NCBI GenBank assembly: GCA_905221605.1
Contig: CAJNDS010002424.1
Span: 111,709 to 175,708 of the forward strand
Direction: 5' to 3'
From: Symbiodinium natans
Taxonomy: Eukaryota; Sar; Dinophyceae; Suessiales; Symbiodiniaceae
Length of the DNA: 64,000 nucleotides
The notes beneath the pieces were generated by a model, which was not told where the DNA came from, made no database searches, and worked only from the letters and a program-made list of their open reading frames with translations. Shown piece after piece: positions 46,661-57,499 of this stretch (positions within the stretch are counted from its first letter, which is position 1; each line of letters begins with the position of its first letter). A program made the position numbers and the translations under genes.

Positions 46661-46774
46661 GGACCCTAAACCCTAAACCCTAAACCCTAAACCCTAAACC
46701 CTAAACCCTAAACCCTAAATCCTAAACCCTAAACCCTAAACCCTAAACCCAACAAAGGCATCCTCGAGCCAAGT

Positions 46775-46918
46775 GGGTTTTTTGTATGGGCTCATTATAT
46801 GGTCCCTTGCCTCCTCGAAAGGGTTTTTGAAATATTCGCCCTTGGCTTACATAGGGTAGATAAGGGGTATATTCAGGGGTCCCCTGTTTTGGGGCCTATA
46901 CCAAGGGACCATGTACCC
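46775..46918. mobile_element. MITE family D copy
   Basis: GTATGGGCTCATTATATGGTCC on the left, TATACCAAGGGACCATGTAC on the right. It directly precedes the next plus exon. Confidence 0.72.
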
Positions 46919-46928
46919 TGAGATTTAG

Positions 46929-47028
46929 ATGATCGCCGGCCGCATCAAAAATTCTAGCTGCATTTCGATCCGTTTTGCCCGCGCGTCGCTGCGCGGATTG
47001 GTGCAGTGCCCAGGACTCGCTGTGCGAG
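46929..47028 (+). CDS. exon candidate of the plus-strand gene
   Basis: GATTTAG|ATGATC to GTGCGAG|GTAAAG, product MIAGRIKNSSCISIRFARAS, then LRGLVQCPGLAVR. Canonical donor. Confidence 0.45.
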
Positions 47029-47324
47029 GTAAAGCAGGACACCGTACTCTGCATCAGGTCGGTGTGTTAGCTATGACTGTGGGAGGGGTCTGGGCGCCCA
47101 TGCTCCCCTTAGAGCCATGAATACGAAGCTAAGATGCGAGAAGAATGTGCGTCATATTTTTTTCGTGGGTGCTATGCAAAGAAAACTGAAACCGAGCTAG
47201 GTTGGCTAATTAGAATATGCATTTAAAGAATATTATAATATAACTATAAAGAGACCATAAGGGGATACTATTAGAAATTATTCCGACGCCTAGATGAAGG
47301 AGGCTGTAGGGTCTCCAGGTTCAG

Positions 47325-47404
47325 GGTTGTTGACGCGAATCTTCCTGCCCCCGCTTCTGAGCAACCTGCGACCTGCACCCAGCATGTGTTTGGCGTTGCA
47401 TGCG
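47325..47404 (+). CDS. exon of the plus-strand gene
   Basis: GTTCAG|GGTTGT opens LLTRIFLPPLLSNLRPAPSM, then CLALHA at CATGCG|GTTGAG. Joined across the 83-nt intron 47405-47487 it reads LHAVEDSCPADN without a frame break. Confidence 0.48.
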
Positions 47405-47487
47405 GTTGAGGGCACCCTAAACCCTAAACCCTAACCCTAAACCCTAAACCCTAAACCAGGGTGGTTTAGGGCTCAGGAGTTAGGGAG
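47405..47487 (+). other. telomere-containing intron with 8-bp duplication
   Basis: GGTTGAGG occurs at 47404-47411 and 47487-47494. Donor G|GTTGAG and acceptor GGGAG|GTTGAGG lie in the two copies. The interior is CCCTAAA repeats plus a short TTTAGGG-like tail. Confidence 0.55.
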
Positions 47488-47605
47488 GTTGAGGATTCCT
47501 GCCCCGCCGATAACCAGATGAGGGATCTCCAGGAGCCCGAAGAAGGGGGGGGGGCTCCTTCAGGCAACTGACTCGGTGCAAATCTTTACTGAGCCCGAAA
47601 CCACG
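47488..47605 (+). CDS. exon of the plus-strand gene
   Basis: AG|GTTGAGGATTCC opens VEDSCPADNQMRDLQEPEEG, then GGLLQATDSVQIFTEPETT. Acidic. Contains a nine-G run whose length affects the frame. Confidence 0.48.
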
Positions 47606-47644
47606 CGCGAAACCCTAAACCCTAAACCCTAAACCCTAAACCAC

Positions 47645-47895
47645 GGATACTTATCTGGGTGCGACAGCCGGCGGGGCTGCAGCGGAGGGCGTCAGGAACC
47701 AGCAGAGTGGCAACTGAGCCAGGGCCAACCTGTCCGTCAGACGCAGGTTTAGGGTTTAGGGTTTAGGGCTTAGGGCTTAGGGCTTAGGGCTTAGGGCTTA
47801 GGGCGACAGCAGCACGAAAGGACCTGGCACCCACAACTCCACGTTGGAGATTAGTTGAGGCCGTAGCTGCTTGCAATCTGTACTGGACCGAGTTT
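47645..47895 (+). CDS. exon candidates of the plus-strand gene
   Basis: 47645-47743 ends CAGACGCAG|GTTTAGGG with a telomeric donor; three frames are open. 47805-47895 reads AARKDLAPTTPRWRLVEAVA, then ACNLYWTEF. TTAGGGC-type repeats (47745-47804) lie between. Confidence 0.38.
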
Positions 47896-47954
47896 AGACC
47901 CCAAACCCTAAACACTTCCTATGTCTTACTAGTGACCACAAGCAACAGTCCCTC

Positions 47955-48057
47955 TACGTATGCATGAAGTTCCTCAACAGAAACTAGGATTGGGTGATGG
48001 GGCCCCCAAATTCGTGGTTAAGGCCCCTCTTCCCCTCTTCCCTGAACCCAGTTTGAA
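47955..48057 (+). CDS. exon candidate of the plus-strand gene
   Basis: Plus frame LRMHEVPQQKLGLGDGAPKF, then VVKAPLPLFPEPSL, open up to the CCCTAAA tract. Confidence 0.4.
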
Positions 48058-48252
48058 CCCTAAACCCTAAACCCTAAACCCTTAACCCTTAAACCGGAAA
48101 GCGGCCTGTCGGGATGGTCGTCCGTTTCTGTGGTCCTAGGGACATCGCGGCCCATATACCTGGCCCAAAATGAAGAACCCCAAAAAGAAGCCCCCACCTC
48201 AATCCTGAAGCCCCAAAGCCAAAAAACCAAAACCCAAAAGGGTGTAGGGTTT

Positions 48253-48284
<32 letters not shown>

Positions 48285-48556
48285 GGTTTAGGGTTTAGGG
48301 TTTAGGGTTTAGGGTTTAGGGTCCAAACAAACCCTAAAAGCAAACAACAATCCCAGACCAGGCCCCAGGCCCAAGGATCATATGCCCGTGCATGGCGCTC
48401 GGAGCTACTCCGTACCTAAGTCGCCAGACTGGGATTTAGGGTTTAGGGTTTAGGGTTAGGGTTTAGGGTTTAGGGTTTAGGGTTTAGGGTTTAGGGTTTA
48501 GGGTTTAGGGTTTAGGGTTCAGGGTTTAGGGTTTAGGGTTTGCAGTTTTCGGATTC

Positions 48557-48860
48557 AGAACGGGCCGCGTTTAGAAGAAGCTGAAGGCAAGGTGGAGGCT
48601 AAACGGAGAGGACTGGGCCCGACTGTGGCTCTCTGACTCACAAAGCCCTGTGCGTAGACGCAGCACGCAGACAGTTCAAGTCTCAGTAGCTCTTCTTGCC
48701 AGACAGCGCCAGAACAAAACGGAAAGCCTAAGCACTAAACACCCCAAAACGTCAGAAGCACCAACAACTGGAGCCTTAGCGCCCTAGAGTGCAACACCTT
48801 TGAATCCCAGAACCCCCCTGCATGTGAACAGAGAGGATCCAAGAGTCCCTTATTGTGGTT
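48557..48860 (+). CDS. exon candidates of the plus-strand gene
   Basis: 48557-48633: ATTCAG|AACGGG opens NGPRLEEAEGKVEAKRRGLG. 48760-48860: NNWSLSALECNTFESQNPPA, then CEQRGSKSPLL. Earlier plus-open spacers lie at 48094-48175 and 48360-48430. Confidence 0.38.
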
Positions 48861-49133
48861 GAGGGCTTGGGGGCCTCAGCCCCTAAACCCTGAACTCCAA
48901 AACTAAAGGCCCTCAGCCCCTAAACCCTGAACCCTAAACCCTGAATCCCTAAACCCTAAACCCTAAGCCTTGAATCCCTAAACCCTAAACCCTAAACCCT
49001 AAACCCTAAACCCTAAACCCTAAACCCTAAACCCTAAACCCTAAGCCTTGAATCCCTAAACCCTGAACCCTAAACCCTAAACCCTAAACCCCTGCAATCT
49101 GGACTGCGGCTCCCCACTGCTCTCTCATCCCAG

Positions 49134-49178
49134 AGGGCTCAAAATGGAGGAGAAAGCGCCGGATCGCCCAGGCCTCAG
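49134..49178 (+). CDS. 45-nt exon with strong acceptor
   Basis: CACTGCTCTCTCATCCCAG|AGGGCT to CCTCAG|GTCAAA. Long pyrimidine tract and CAG border. GLKMEEKAPDRPGLR in one frame, a second frame also open. Confidence 0.48.
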
Positions 49179-49194
49179 GTCAAACGCCCGGTGG

Positions 49195-49292
49195 GTTTAG
49201 GGTTTAGGGTTTAGGGTTTAGGGTTTAGGGTTTAGGGTTTAGGGTTTAGGGTTTAGGGTTTAGGGTTTAGGGTTTAGGGTTTAGGGTTTAGG
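49195..49292. repeat. interstitial telomeric array (TTTAGGG)n
   Basis: About 14 clean heptamers. Confidence 0.98.
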
Positions 49293-49462
49293 GCTGGTTT
49301 CAGGATCTTGGTGGCCGGGGTGGGGGAGGGGTAGGGATTGGGGTTTGGGTTTGGGGCCGTAAGGTTTAGGGGTTTAGGATTTCGGGTTTGATGGGCTTTC
49401 AAAGTTCCGCGGGCTTTCGGACTTGGGGTTTGGGGTTTAGGGTTTAGGGTTTAGGGTTTAGG

Positions 49463-49755
49463 GCAGGGCTGGGTCAGTTCATGCAACATGTCATGGCCCA
49501 GCACACTGCTTTGTCGAGATGCCTCAGCCATGGCAACCCTAGCAAAATCAACCCGAGGCATCTACACCCCGAACCCAAAAACCCAAGTAGCCCAACCCCC
49601 AAAAAACCTAAAAGCCGCAAAGCCCTAAACCCTAAACCCTAAACCCCAAGGCCACAAGTCCGTCTATGCTTCTGGCAGCTGCGGCTGCGAAGTACACGAA
49701 GAACACCCAGTAGATCCTCCCATAAAGGCTGCGCAACTGAGGCTTGTTTGGGAGA
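49463..49755 (+). CDS. exon candidates of the plus-strand gene
   Basis: 49463-49590: GLGQFMQHVMAQHTALSRCL, then SHGNPSKINPRHLHPE. 49650-49755: HKSVYASGSCGCEVHEEHPV, then DPPIKAAQLRLVWE; the minus strand of the latter is also open. Confidence 0.4.
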
Positions 49756-50029
49756 GGGGGGGGGGGGGTTAGGGTTTGAGGTTTGGGGCTTTGGGGGTAT
49801 AGGGTCATAAGATTTGAGGTTATCATACTCGCATTTACAGGGTTCAGGGTGATATGCATCAGGGCTTGGGGATCTAGGGTTTAGGGTTTAGGGCTCTGGG
49901 GAATTATATTCGAAGCGTCAAGGGTCTCAGATTTCTGGGTTTAGGGATTCATCGGCAGTCTGCTTTCAAGCAACTCTGCAAGCCGCCTTCACTAGCGCCC
50001 TAAACCCTAAACCCTAAACCCTAAACCCT

Positions 50030-50160
50030 AACCCCCTAACCCCCTGAACCCCCTGGACCCCCTGAACCCCCTGAACCCCCTGAACCCCCTGAACCCCCTG
50101 AACCCCCTGAACCCCTAAACCCCTAAACCCCTAAACCCCTAAACCCCTAAACCCTAAACC
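50030..50160. repeat. CCCCCTGAAC decamer array
   Basis: About eight homogeneous ten-base units, then CCCCTAAA octamers and CCCTAAA heptamers. Confidence 0.95.
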
Positions 50161-50689
50161 CTAAGGGGCCCTAAACCCTAATTACTGACCAGGCTCTGCC
50201 CCCTTCTTTGCATGATTGTAGAGCTTAGGGGTTAGGGGCTAAGGGGTTGAGGGGACTGCGAGGTTGGCGATGAACTTTCAGGTTTAGGGTGTAGGATTTG
50301 GGGTTGAGGGTACCCTGCCTGAACTGAGTCTGGCTGTGAACTTTAACATTAGGGTTTAAGGACTTAGGGTTTAGGCTGCCCTGCCAGAACGCCCTTGACC
50401 GATGCAACCAAGAAGCGGATTCTGCCCGGTCAATATCCTGGCGCAGCTTGCGGCTAAAGAGGGCGCTGAACCCTATACACCAGGCTCCCGGTAACCCCAG
50501 AAGTAACAAAGGCTTCTCTTTTTTGGGGGGAGAGAGAGTTTTGTTTCTTCAATGACCTAACCTAAGCCACAATATAGAAGAAGCATTTCAGGGCACGACC
50601 CTAAACCCTAAACCCTAAACCCTAAACCCTAAACCCTAAACGCCCTCAACCCTAAACCCTAAACCCTAAGCCCTAAACCCTAAACCCAG

Positions 50690-51000
50690 AGTGCTACAAC
50701 CCAACGGCTTGGGGACGCTACGCCACACCCTCACGCTCTGCCCTAAGCCATGGACCCTCCCAAGCCCGCCCTTGGTGCAAAACCTGTCTGGGGTCGAAAC
50801 CAACCCTAAACCCTATCCCTAAACCCTAATTAAACCCTAAACCCTAAACCCTAAAACATTAACCCTAAACCCTAAACTCTGAACACTGAACTCTGAACTC
50901 TGACCCCTGTCTTGTGTGGCAGTCTTGTGGCGAACTGCCAGCATGAACCGGGGATGTACACATCTAGTCCCCGAAGCCGCAAACCTTGCAAAGCCCTAGA
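50690..51000 (+). CDS. exon candidates of the plus-strand gene
   Basis: 50690-50805: VLQPNGLGTLRHTLTLCPKP, then WTLPSPPLVQNLSGVETN. 50911-51000: TGTGGCAG|TCTTGT opens LWRTASMNRGCTHLVPEAAN. Confidence 0.42.
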
Positions 51001-51249
51001 CGCTTCATTACCTTGCACAGCGCTAGATACCCTAAACCCTAAACCCTAACGCCTAAAGCCTAAAGCCTAAACCCTAAACAATAAATAACCCCTAAATCCT
51101 AAACCCTAAACCCTAAACCCTAAACCCTAAACCCTAAACCCTAAACCCTAACCGGCGCGCCAAGGCAGGACTCCGCGTTCAGGGCTTAGGGGTTTGAGCT
51201 TGGGGTCTTGGGGCTTCTACGCACACATGTTGCAAAAGGCAAAGAGATT

Positions 51250-51415
51250 GGGGGGGCTTTCCGAAATCAGGGGTACCCTATTGGGGTTTAGGGTTTAGGG
51301 TTCAGGGTTTAGGGTTTAAGATGTAGGGTGTAGGGTTTAGGGTTTAGGCTGCTTCTTATAAGGGAATCCTACTATTTGACTTATCTTCGGGGTCCCTTAT
51401 TTCGTAAATCCCCAG
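51250..51415. mobile_element. MITE family C copy with telomeric tract inside
   Basis: GGCTTTCCGAAATCAGGGGT at the left and CTTATTTCGTAAATCCCC at the right. A TTTAGGG tract (51281-51349) interrupts the element between ATTGGGG and CTTATAAGGGAATCCTACT, which are close together in the 7565 copy. Confidence 0.72.
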
Positions 51416-51428
51416 ATGGAGGAGCCAG

Positions 51429-51489
51429 GACCGTCCTGGCAATGACCATCATGGTGACCTGGCTCATGCTGCTTGGTCTGTGCGCTTGC
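51429..51489 (+). CDS. transmembrane exon of the plus-strand gene
   Basis: GAGCCAG|GACCGT (AG|G) to GCTTGC|GTAAGA (consensus donor). The 20 codons TVLAMTIMVTWLMLLGLCAC form a single membrane-spanning helix. With the following tail exon this suggests a single-pass membrane protein. The next intron contains the 2.65-kb element. Confidence 0.6.
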
Positions 51490-51496
51490 GTAAGAC

Positions 51497-54144
51497 CTAC
51501 TGTTGGCTAGCAGGGAATGAGGGACTTAGGGCCTTATATATATATATATATATGGTCACCCCCCCCCATGATCTAGGTTTTGCTTTGTCCCTATAAAAAC
51601 CCTCGTAAATACCGATTAAAATGACATGCTGGCTATGCTAGGCGATGTCCTGTTTTTGCACGTCTAGTCCTATGCGAGAAAACCTGTAAATAGTGAAAAA
51701 CGCGTGTGTTTAGCACTACTTCCACATCACCACATAAAAAAAAACACCCCAAAAAACCCTCGTGTTTTTTTGGATTTCAGGTGCTCCTGGTCTCAGAAAC
51801 TAAAAAAACACATGGTTTTTTTTGGATTTTCACTCAAAATCCAAGAAAAAACCATGTGTTTTTAGGTTTTTGAGGCCAGGAGCAAGTAAAATCCAAAAAA
51901 AACCATGGTTTTTTTTTGATTTTTCCAAAAAAAACCAAAAAAACCTCGAGAAAACCAAAAAATCCAAAAAAGGCGGCCTCCCGGCTCCATGGTTTTGAAT
52001 TTTTGGATTTTTGGATTTTTGGGTTTTTTTTTAGCAAATTTTGCAAAAAATGCTTTTCTTGTATAAAGAATGTGTATTGTTATACGTTGTTTCTGCTAAT
52101 GTGACTGCCTTGCACACACACAGAGAAAAGCACACAAACACACCCACCATTCGTTTTTTTTCAATTCAGCCTATTCGGTATGCAGGGCGTGGCGTTAACA
52201 TGTAAAGTTCCATTAGATTTAATTACGAATGAGGCTTAGAAGAGGATGTCTTGGGATGTGGCGTCTTAATATGAAAAGTAATAAAAAAAAGAAATAGAGA
52301 GGGTTTCTTAGGGTGTGGTTCTTTTGAGGATGTGGACCTGCAATTCAAAAGTCTAATTGGACTTAAAAAAGAGTGGGGCTTCGAAGAGGATGTCTTGGGG
52401 TGTGGCCTCGTAATTTAAACGTCTATTTAAGTGGAATCACAAAGGAAGTCCAGTTGAGGATTTCTTAGGGTGTGGTGTTTTAGTGCAAACCTCAAATTAC
52501 ATTTCATTACGAAGCGGGGCCAGAGGAGACTTTCACAGGGTGTGGTCGGTAAAATAAAAATCCAAAGAGGTAGTAACGAATGAGGCCTAGAAGGGCGTGG
52601 CCTCTTAATTGTTTTACTTGGTTTGGTTTTACGAACGAAGCTGTGGCTTTACCATACACAGGTCTTAGGGTGTGGCCTTTTAAATTCTGTCCAAAGGGGT
52701 GTGGCCTCTAAACTTAAAATTCAATTTAAGTGGAATTCCAAACGAGTCCAGATGAGGATTTCTTAGGGTGTGGCGTTTTAATACAAACCTCAAATAACAT
52801 TGTAGTATGAAGCGAGGCCAGGGGAGAATTTCATAGGGTGTGGTCTGCAAATTAGAATTCCAAATAGGTATTAACCAATGAAGCTTAGAAGAGGATGTCT
52901 TGTGGCGGGGCCTCTTAATTTGTTTGTTTGACTTGGGTTTAATTTACTAACGAAGCTATGGCTTTATCATATACAAGTCTATTGACATTTCACTAATAGG
53001 CACCAGAAGAGGATTTCATAGGGTCTAGCGGTTAAATATGGAATTGTAAGTACATTCAAATACGAATGGGGGCTCATGATATAAATTTCTGTCCAAGAGT
53101 TACATACGAACCTAGCCTAGGTCAGAACTTCTTAGGGTGTGGGCTTCTTACCTAGCATTATAAACTTCTTACGAGATTCTGTTACGAACAGGCCCCAGAA
53201 TGGTGTGGCTTTTTTTAATACAAGCATCTTGGCAAATCGAAAATAAGTCTAATTACAAACGAAGGTCTAATGAGGATTTCTTGGCGTGTGGCTTTGTAAT
53301 ACAGAATTCTAATTAATCTTCATTACAAATAGGGGCCAGAAAGGGATTTCATAGGGTATGGTCTGCAATATAGAATTCTAACTCGGTTTCATTGCGAGGA
53401 GGATGTCCTGGGGTTGGCCTCTGAATATACACTTGCTTTACTTGGGTTCAATTACGAACGAAGCCCAGAAGAGGATTTCTTAGGGTGTGGGCTTACAATA
53501 TGAAATCAAATTGCGTTTCATTACGAATGGGGCCAGCGAAAGATTTCACAGGGTGTGGGAAAAACAAAAATGTTCTAAATAGGTATTAATCAATGAGGCT
53601 TAGAAGAGGATGTCTTGGGGCTGGGCCTCTTAATATGTTTTTTTACTTGGGTTAATTACGAACGAAGCTGTGGCTTTATCAGACACAAGTCTACTGAAAT
53701 TTCATTAAGAGGGCCCAGAAGAGGATTTCATAGGGTGTGGCCTTTAAGTATAGAATTCTTTTCGTAGGGTGTGGGCTTCTTATGTAGAAGCATTTTCTCA
53801 ATAAAATAGGCAGGAAGCCCAGATGAGGATTTCTGAGGCTGTAACCTCTGCATATAAAGCTCTTGTGAGATTTTGTTACGGACAGGCAGGCCCCAGAAGA
53901 GGATTTCATAGGGTGCGGCTTTTAATTGGCAAATTTAGATTTAAAAAAATTTTTACTACGAATGAGGCCAGTGGCCTTTTAATTTTCATTCCGACTTAGG
54001 TTTAAATCTCGCTTCGATGGGCCCGAAAGGCCTTTCGACCTAGATCATGGGGGGGGGGGGTGAGCATATATATATATATATATATACCCGCTAAGGGATA
54101 ACATAGGGTACCCCATTCCCCCACTCCCTACAAACCAACAGTAG
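51497..54144. mobile_element. 2.65-kb terminal-inverted-repeat element with internal satellite
   Basis: Left end CTACTGTTGGCTAGCAGGGA, a (TA)n run, then CACCCCCCCCCATGATCTAG; the right end is the inverted equivalent (CTAGATCATGGGGG, (TA)n, ACAAACCAACAGTAG). Between them lies AT-richer DNA made largely of a degenerate unit of about 75-90 bp (GAGGATTTCTTAGGGTGTGG, TTAAT, TTACGAATGAGGCC). No telomeric heptamers and no convincing transposase frame, so probably non-autonomous. It lies in the intron after the transmembrane exon. Confidence 0.82.
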
Positions 54145-54199
54145 TAACAGAAGCCTGAAGGGATGTGGGAATTTAGGGCTTAGGTGGGGATTTTAGGGT

Positions 54200-54404
54200 T
54201 TAGGGCTTGGTTTGTATGCGCATGTCCGAAAACAAGGGACGCCTCGTGCAGTGTCAAGAGACAAGAATCTGTATTGTACCCGTGACACAAAGTAGAGACT
54301 GCCGGACTGACAAGAGCAACCTTGGACAAGGCAGCGCTTCAGGTTCCCATGAATACTTGGGAGGACACGAGGAAGATGAGACAAAAGAAGGGCAACTAAA
54401 CTAA
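54200..54404 (+). CDS. C-terminal tail exon of the plus-strand gene
   Basis: Open plus frame ending in TAA at 54402-54404, including MRMSENKGRLVQCQETRICI, NLGQGSASGSHEYLGGHEED and ETKEGQLN. Acidic tail. A second open plus segment (54405-54574, SASEQRAVLLSLLNDLYEHC, ending TAA) may be an alternative terminal exon. The start at an acceptor is not resolved. Confidence 0.48.
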
Positions 54405-54605
54405 ATTGGTCGGATAGTGGTCCGCCGGCCGAGAGTGTGAGTTCTGCCCGACTAGCCACGGGATCTGTGCGCAGATCTGCATCAGAGCAGCGCGCAGTGT
54501 TGTTGAGCTTGCTTAATGATCTCTACGAACACTGCATCTGTATGAACAAGCTTCGAAGGGAGATTGATACTTAAGTAGCCCTGAGGACGTAGGCTTCAAC
54601 TCGGG

Positions 54606-54760
54606 ATGCTACCAAATGATTGTAGGAAAGACGGGGCTCATGCCAATTCCGCCCTTAAGGTTATGGTTGATTGCGCAAGGTCCGGTCAAATCCGGAAAAA
54701 CCTGAGCATGAAAGCACCGAACCTCATAAACCCCTGGAATGCCCCCCCCCCCCCCCCAAG
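54606..54760 (+). CDS. small open frame, unrecognised
   Basis: Plus frame MLPNDCRKDGAHANSALKVM, then VDCARSGQIRKNLSMKAPNL into a poly-C run. Could be an exon of a following gene. Confidence 0.3.
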
Positions 54761-55009
54761 GAGTCAAAACCCTAAACCCTGCACTAAGAACTAATTGTCA
54801 TAAGAATGGTCATAAGATCCGTGTCCTTGCGGGGTGATAGGGGGCCGGGGCAAGTAAACACGGCGGACACCGTGCAAACCCCGAACCCGAAACCCTACAC
54901 CCTACACACGAAACCCTAAAGCCAGCAACTAAACCCTAAACCCACAGCCGAAAGTCCTGCTCAGCTCTGGGCGGGGACATACTTGTAAGAGCAGTTTGCC
55001 ATGAGCTCA

Positions 55010-55240
55010 AGAAATGGCCTCGCGGCTGACACACGGAATCGAGCTTTGGAGGTATGGGCTCAAATGACCCTAAACCCTAAACCCTAAACCCTAAACCCTA
55101 AAACCTAAATCCTAAACCCTAAACCCTAAACCCAAACCCCTAGGTTCTGGGGGTGTGGGTTCCGGTCGGCGACACCCTTGAGTTGAAAGCTTCATGTGCT
55201 AGAACCTCTGGTGCCGTTACGCATGTGTTGAAGCCACTTC
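55010..55240 (+). CDS. exon candidates, plus strand
   Basis: 55010-55065: AGAGCAG|TTTGCC to TTTGGAG|GTATGG, FAMSSRNGLAADTRNRALE (minus also open). 55150-55240: VPVGDTLELKASCARTSGAV. Telomeric tract between. Confidence 0.38.
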
Positions 55241-55284
55241 TCTTAGGGTTTAGGGTTTAGGGTTTAGGGTTTAGGGTTTAGGTT

Positions 55285-55415
55285 CCAAGTATGGGCCCTA
55301 AGTTTGGGTCCCTTGTTATATCGCCCTTGTATACACTATACATAATAAGGGCCCATACTTCGGATCCCTATCAACAAGGGTCAGGGACCATACCAAGGGC
55401 CCATGGGGTTTTGGT
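55285..55415. mobile_element. MITE family D copy
   Basis: AAGTATGGGCCCTAAGTTTGGG left, CATACCAAGGGCCCATGG right; internal AAGGGCCCATACTTCGGAT matches the 27120 copy. Confidence 0.75.
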
Positions 55416-55677
55416 CCTGCATGGAGGAGTCAGCTTTTCAGTGATGGGCCACAAATTTCAGGTTCAAGGTACCCCTAAACCCTAGACCCTAAACCCTAAA
55501 CCCTAAACCCTAAACCCTAAACCCTAAACCTTCTAAAGTCCCAAACCCCTCAACTCTTAAGAGTCTTAAGAGGGTATGGACCTGAGTCGCCAGGCGTGAG
55601 GCCCTACGAGTGTTTGGGTGTCAGGCCCCTAGCCCCTAGCCCCTAAACCCTAAACCCCTAAGGTCCCTCGCTTCTAG

Positions 55678-55758
55678 GATTCTTCGAGCAATTGCCGACG
55701 CATATAGAAAGTGCCATCCACTGCTTCTGAGGGCGGCGCGGAACAAGACAACCACTTC
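55678..55758 (+). CDS. 81-nt exon, plus strand
   Basis: CGCTTCTAG|GATTCT (AG|G) to ACTTC|GTAAGA, product ILRAIADAYRKCHPLLLRAA, then RNKTTTS. Consensus donor and acceptor, natural helical sequence. Confidence 0.5.
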
Positions 55759-55837
55759 GTAAGAGGGTTGAGGGTTTAGGGTTTAGGGTTTAGGGTTTAG
55801 GGTTTAGGGTTTAGGGCTTACTAAACAAAACTTAAAG

Positions 55838-55915
55838 ACATGGGCCAAGACGACAGTTGCCCTCGGGAGAAGAAGCTCGCCCAAAGTTCCCTGTCCCAAG
55901 CTCTTGGGAGGGGGG
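55838..55915 (+). CDS. exon candidate, plus strand
   Basis: MGQDDSCPREKKLAQSSLSQ then ALGRG, open to the CCCTAAA array. Last well-supported plus exon before the direction changes. Confidence 0.38.
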
Positions 55916-55916
55916 A

Positions 55917-56003
55917 CCCTAAACCCTAAACCCTAAACCCTAAACCCTAAACCCTAAACCCTAAACCCTAAACCCTAAACCCCAAACCCTAAACCCTAAA
56001 CCC
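55917..56003. repeat. interstitial telomeric array (CCCTAAA)n
   Basis: Twelve heptamers. Further arrays at 56107-56165 and 56300-56365. Confidence 0.97.
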
Positions 56004-56374
56004 TACCTCAGGGACCTGGAGGACCTCCAGGCTCAATCCTGAAGCACCCTAAACCCTAAACCCTGAACCCCTGAACCCTTGCACCCGAAGGCGGCGTTGT
56101 GAACCACCAAACCCTAAACCCTAAACCCTAAACCCTAAACCCTAAACCCTAAACCCTAAACTCTAAACCCTAAGCCCTAAGCCCTAAAGCCCTAGGCCCT
56201 AAAACCTCATGAAAAAAGGCCTCAGCCCCAAATCCTGAACCAACATAAGCCCTAGGCCATACACAACTAAATCCCTACAAACACAACTACAGTTTCGGGG
56301 ACCCTAAACCCTAAACCCTAAACCCTAAACCCTAAACCCTAAACCCTAAACCCTAAACCCTAAACCCCTAGAGC

Positions 56375-56465
56375 CCTGTGGGCTGCAATGGGAGCAACTC
56401 GGAGGTTGAAATCTGGGAGTCCAGCACAGCCGTTCCAACGACGTAGAAGCCCATCTTGGCCGCAC
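56375..56465 (-). CDS. exon candidate, right-hand minus gene
   Basis: CCAAGCAG|GTGGGT opens VGAAKMGFYVVGTAVLDSQI, then STSELLPLQPTGL and a stop: about 34 codons, possibly the end of the block-6 gene. The plus strand is also open for a shorter distance. Confidence 0.42.
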
Positions 56466-57104
56466 CCACCTGCTTGGGCTTAGGGTTTAGGGTTTAGGGT
56501 TTAGGGTTTAGGGTTCAGGGTTTAGGATTTTAGGGTTTAGGGTGAAGGACTTGGGGCTTATAGGGCTGAGGGTTGAGGATTTGGGGTTTAGGGTTTAGGA
56601 TTTGGGTTTAGAGTTTGGGGCTTGGGTTTAACTTTGGATTGGGGCTGGGTGTTTCAAGGGAAGAAGACACTTGAAGCGAAAACCCGCCACCCAACACATC
56701 CCAAGACATTCCAGCTGAACTCACACTCACCCTAAACCTTAAACCCTCTAAGAAACATTTCAGCGACGCCAAGCTCCCAAGAACGCAAGGAAGACAAAGC
56801 CCAACTAGGGTTTAGGGTTGAGGGGTTTTGAGGGGTTAGGGTGGCGGGATGTTGGGCATTGGGCGTTCATGGTTTCGGGTTTGGGGTTTAGGGCTCGGAG
56901 TTTAGGGTCTAAGTTTAGGGTTTTGGATCAGGGTTTAGGGTTTAGGGTTTCGTTTTGGGGTTCAGGGTGTAAGCTTCCTTGTAGGAGTCGCCCCCCTAAA
57001 CCCTAAACCCTAAACCCTAAACCCTAAAACCTAAACCCTAAACCCTAAACCCTAAACCCTAAATCCCACACCCAAATAAGTCTGCCCTGTCATGTCTTGT
57101 CATC

Positions 57105-57179
57105 GCTCCTCAAGAGACAACCACTGGAAGCCCACACCCCACATGGCACTTTCTCCCCAAACTCAACTGTTTTTGGTTC
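57105..57179 (-). CDS. exon, unrecognised protein
   Basis: GTTCACAG|GAACCA opens EPKTVEFGEKVPCGVWASSG, then CLLRSDDKT. AG|G acceptor and natural composition. Confidence 0.48.
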
Positions 57180-57274
57180 CTGTGAACCCGAAATCCTAAA
57201 CCCTCAACCCTGAACCCTGAACCCTGAACCCTAAACCCTAAACCCTAAACCCTAAACCCTAAACCCTAACTAAA

Positions 57275-57352
57275 CGGCGAAGCCTGAGCTGGCAGATACG
57301 CAAGCCACAGCTCCCTTCGAATGCCTCTAGGAAAAGGAGCACCATTGCGAAG
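57275..57352 (-). CDS. exon candidate, hydrophobic start
   Basis: CGTCTTCAG|GCATCC opens ASFAMVLLFLEAFEGSCGLR, then ICQL. A signal-peptide-like start at the internal ATG is an alternative reading. Confidence 0.4.
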
Positions 57353-57392
57353 GATGCCTGAAGACGACTTCCATTGTTGTTGGTGGTTGTAG

Positions 57393-57485
57393 GGTTTAGG
57401 GTTTAGGGTTTAGGGTTTAGGGTTTAGGGTTTAGGGTTTAGGGTTTAGGGTTTAGGGTTTAGGGTTTAGGGTTTAGGGTTTAGGG
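57393..57485. repeat. interstitial telomeric array (TTTAGGG)n
   Basis: Thirteen heptamers. Confidence 0.98.
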
Positions 57486-57499
57486 TGAGGGAGGCGTGC

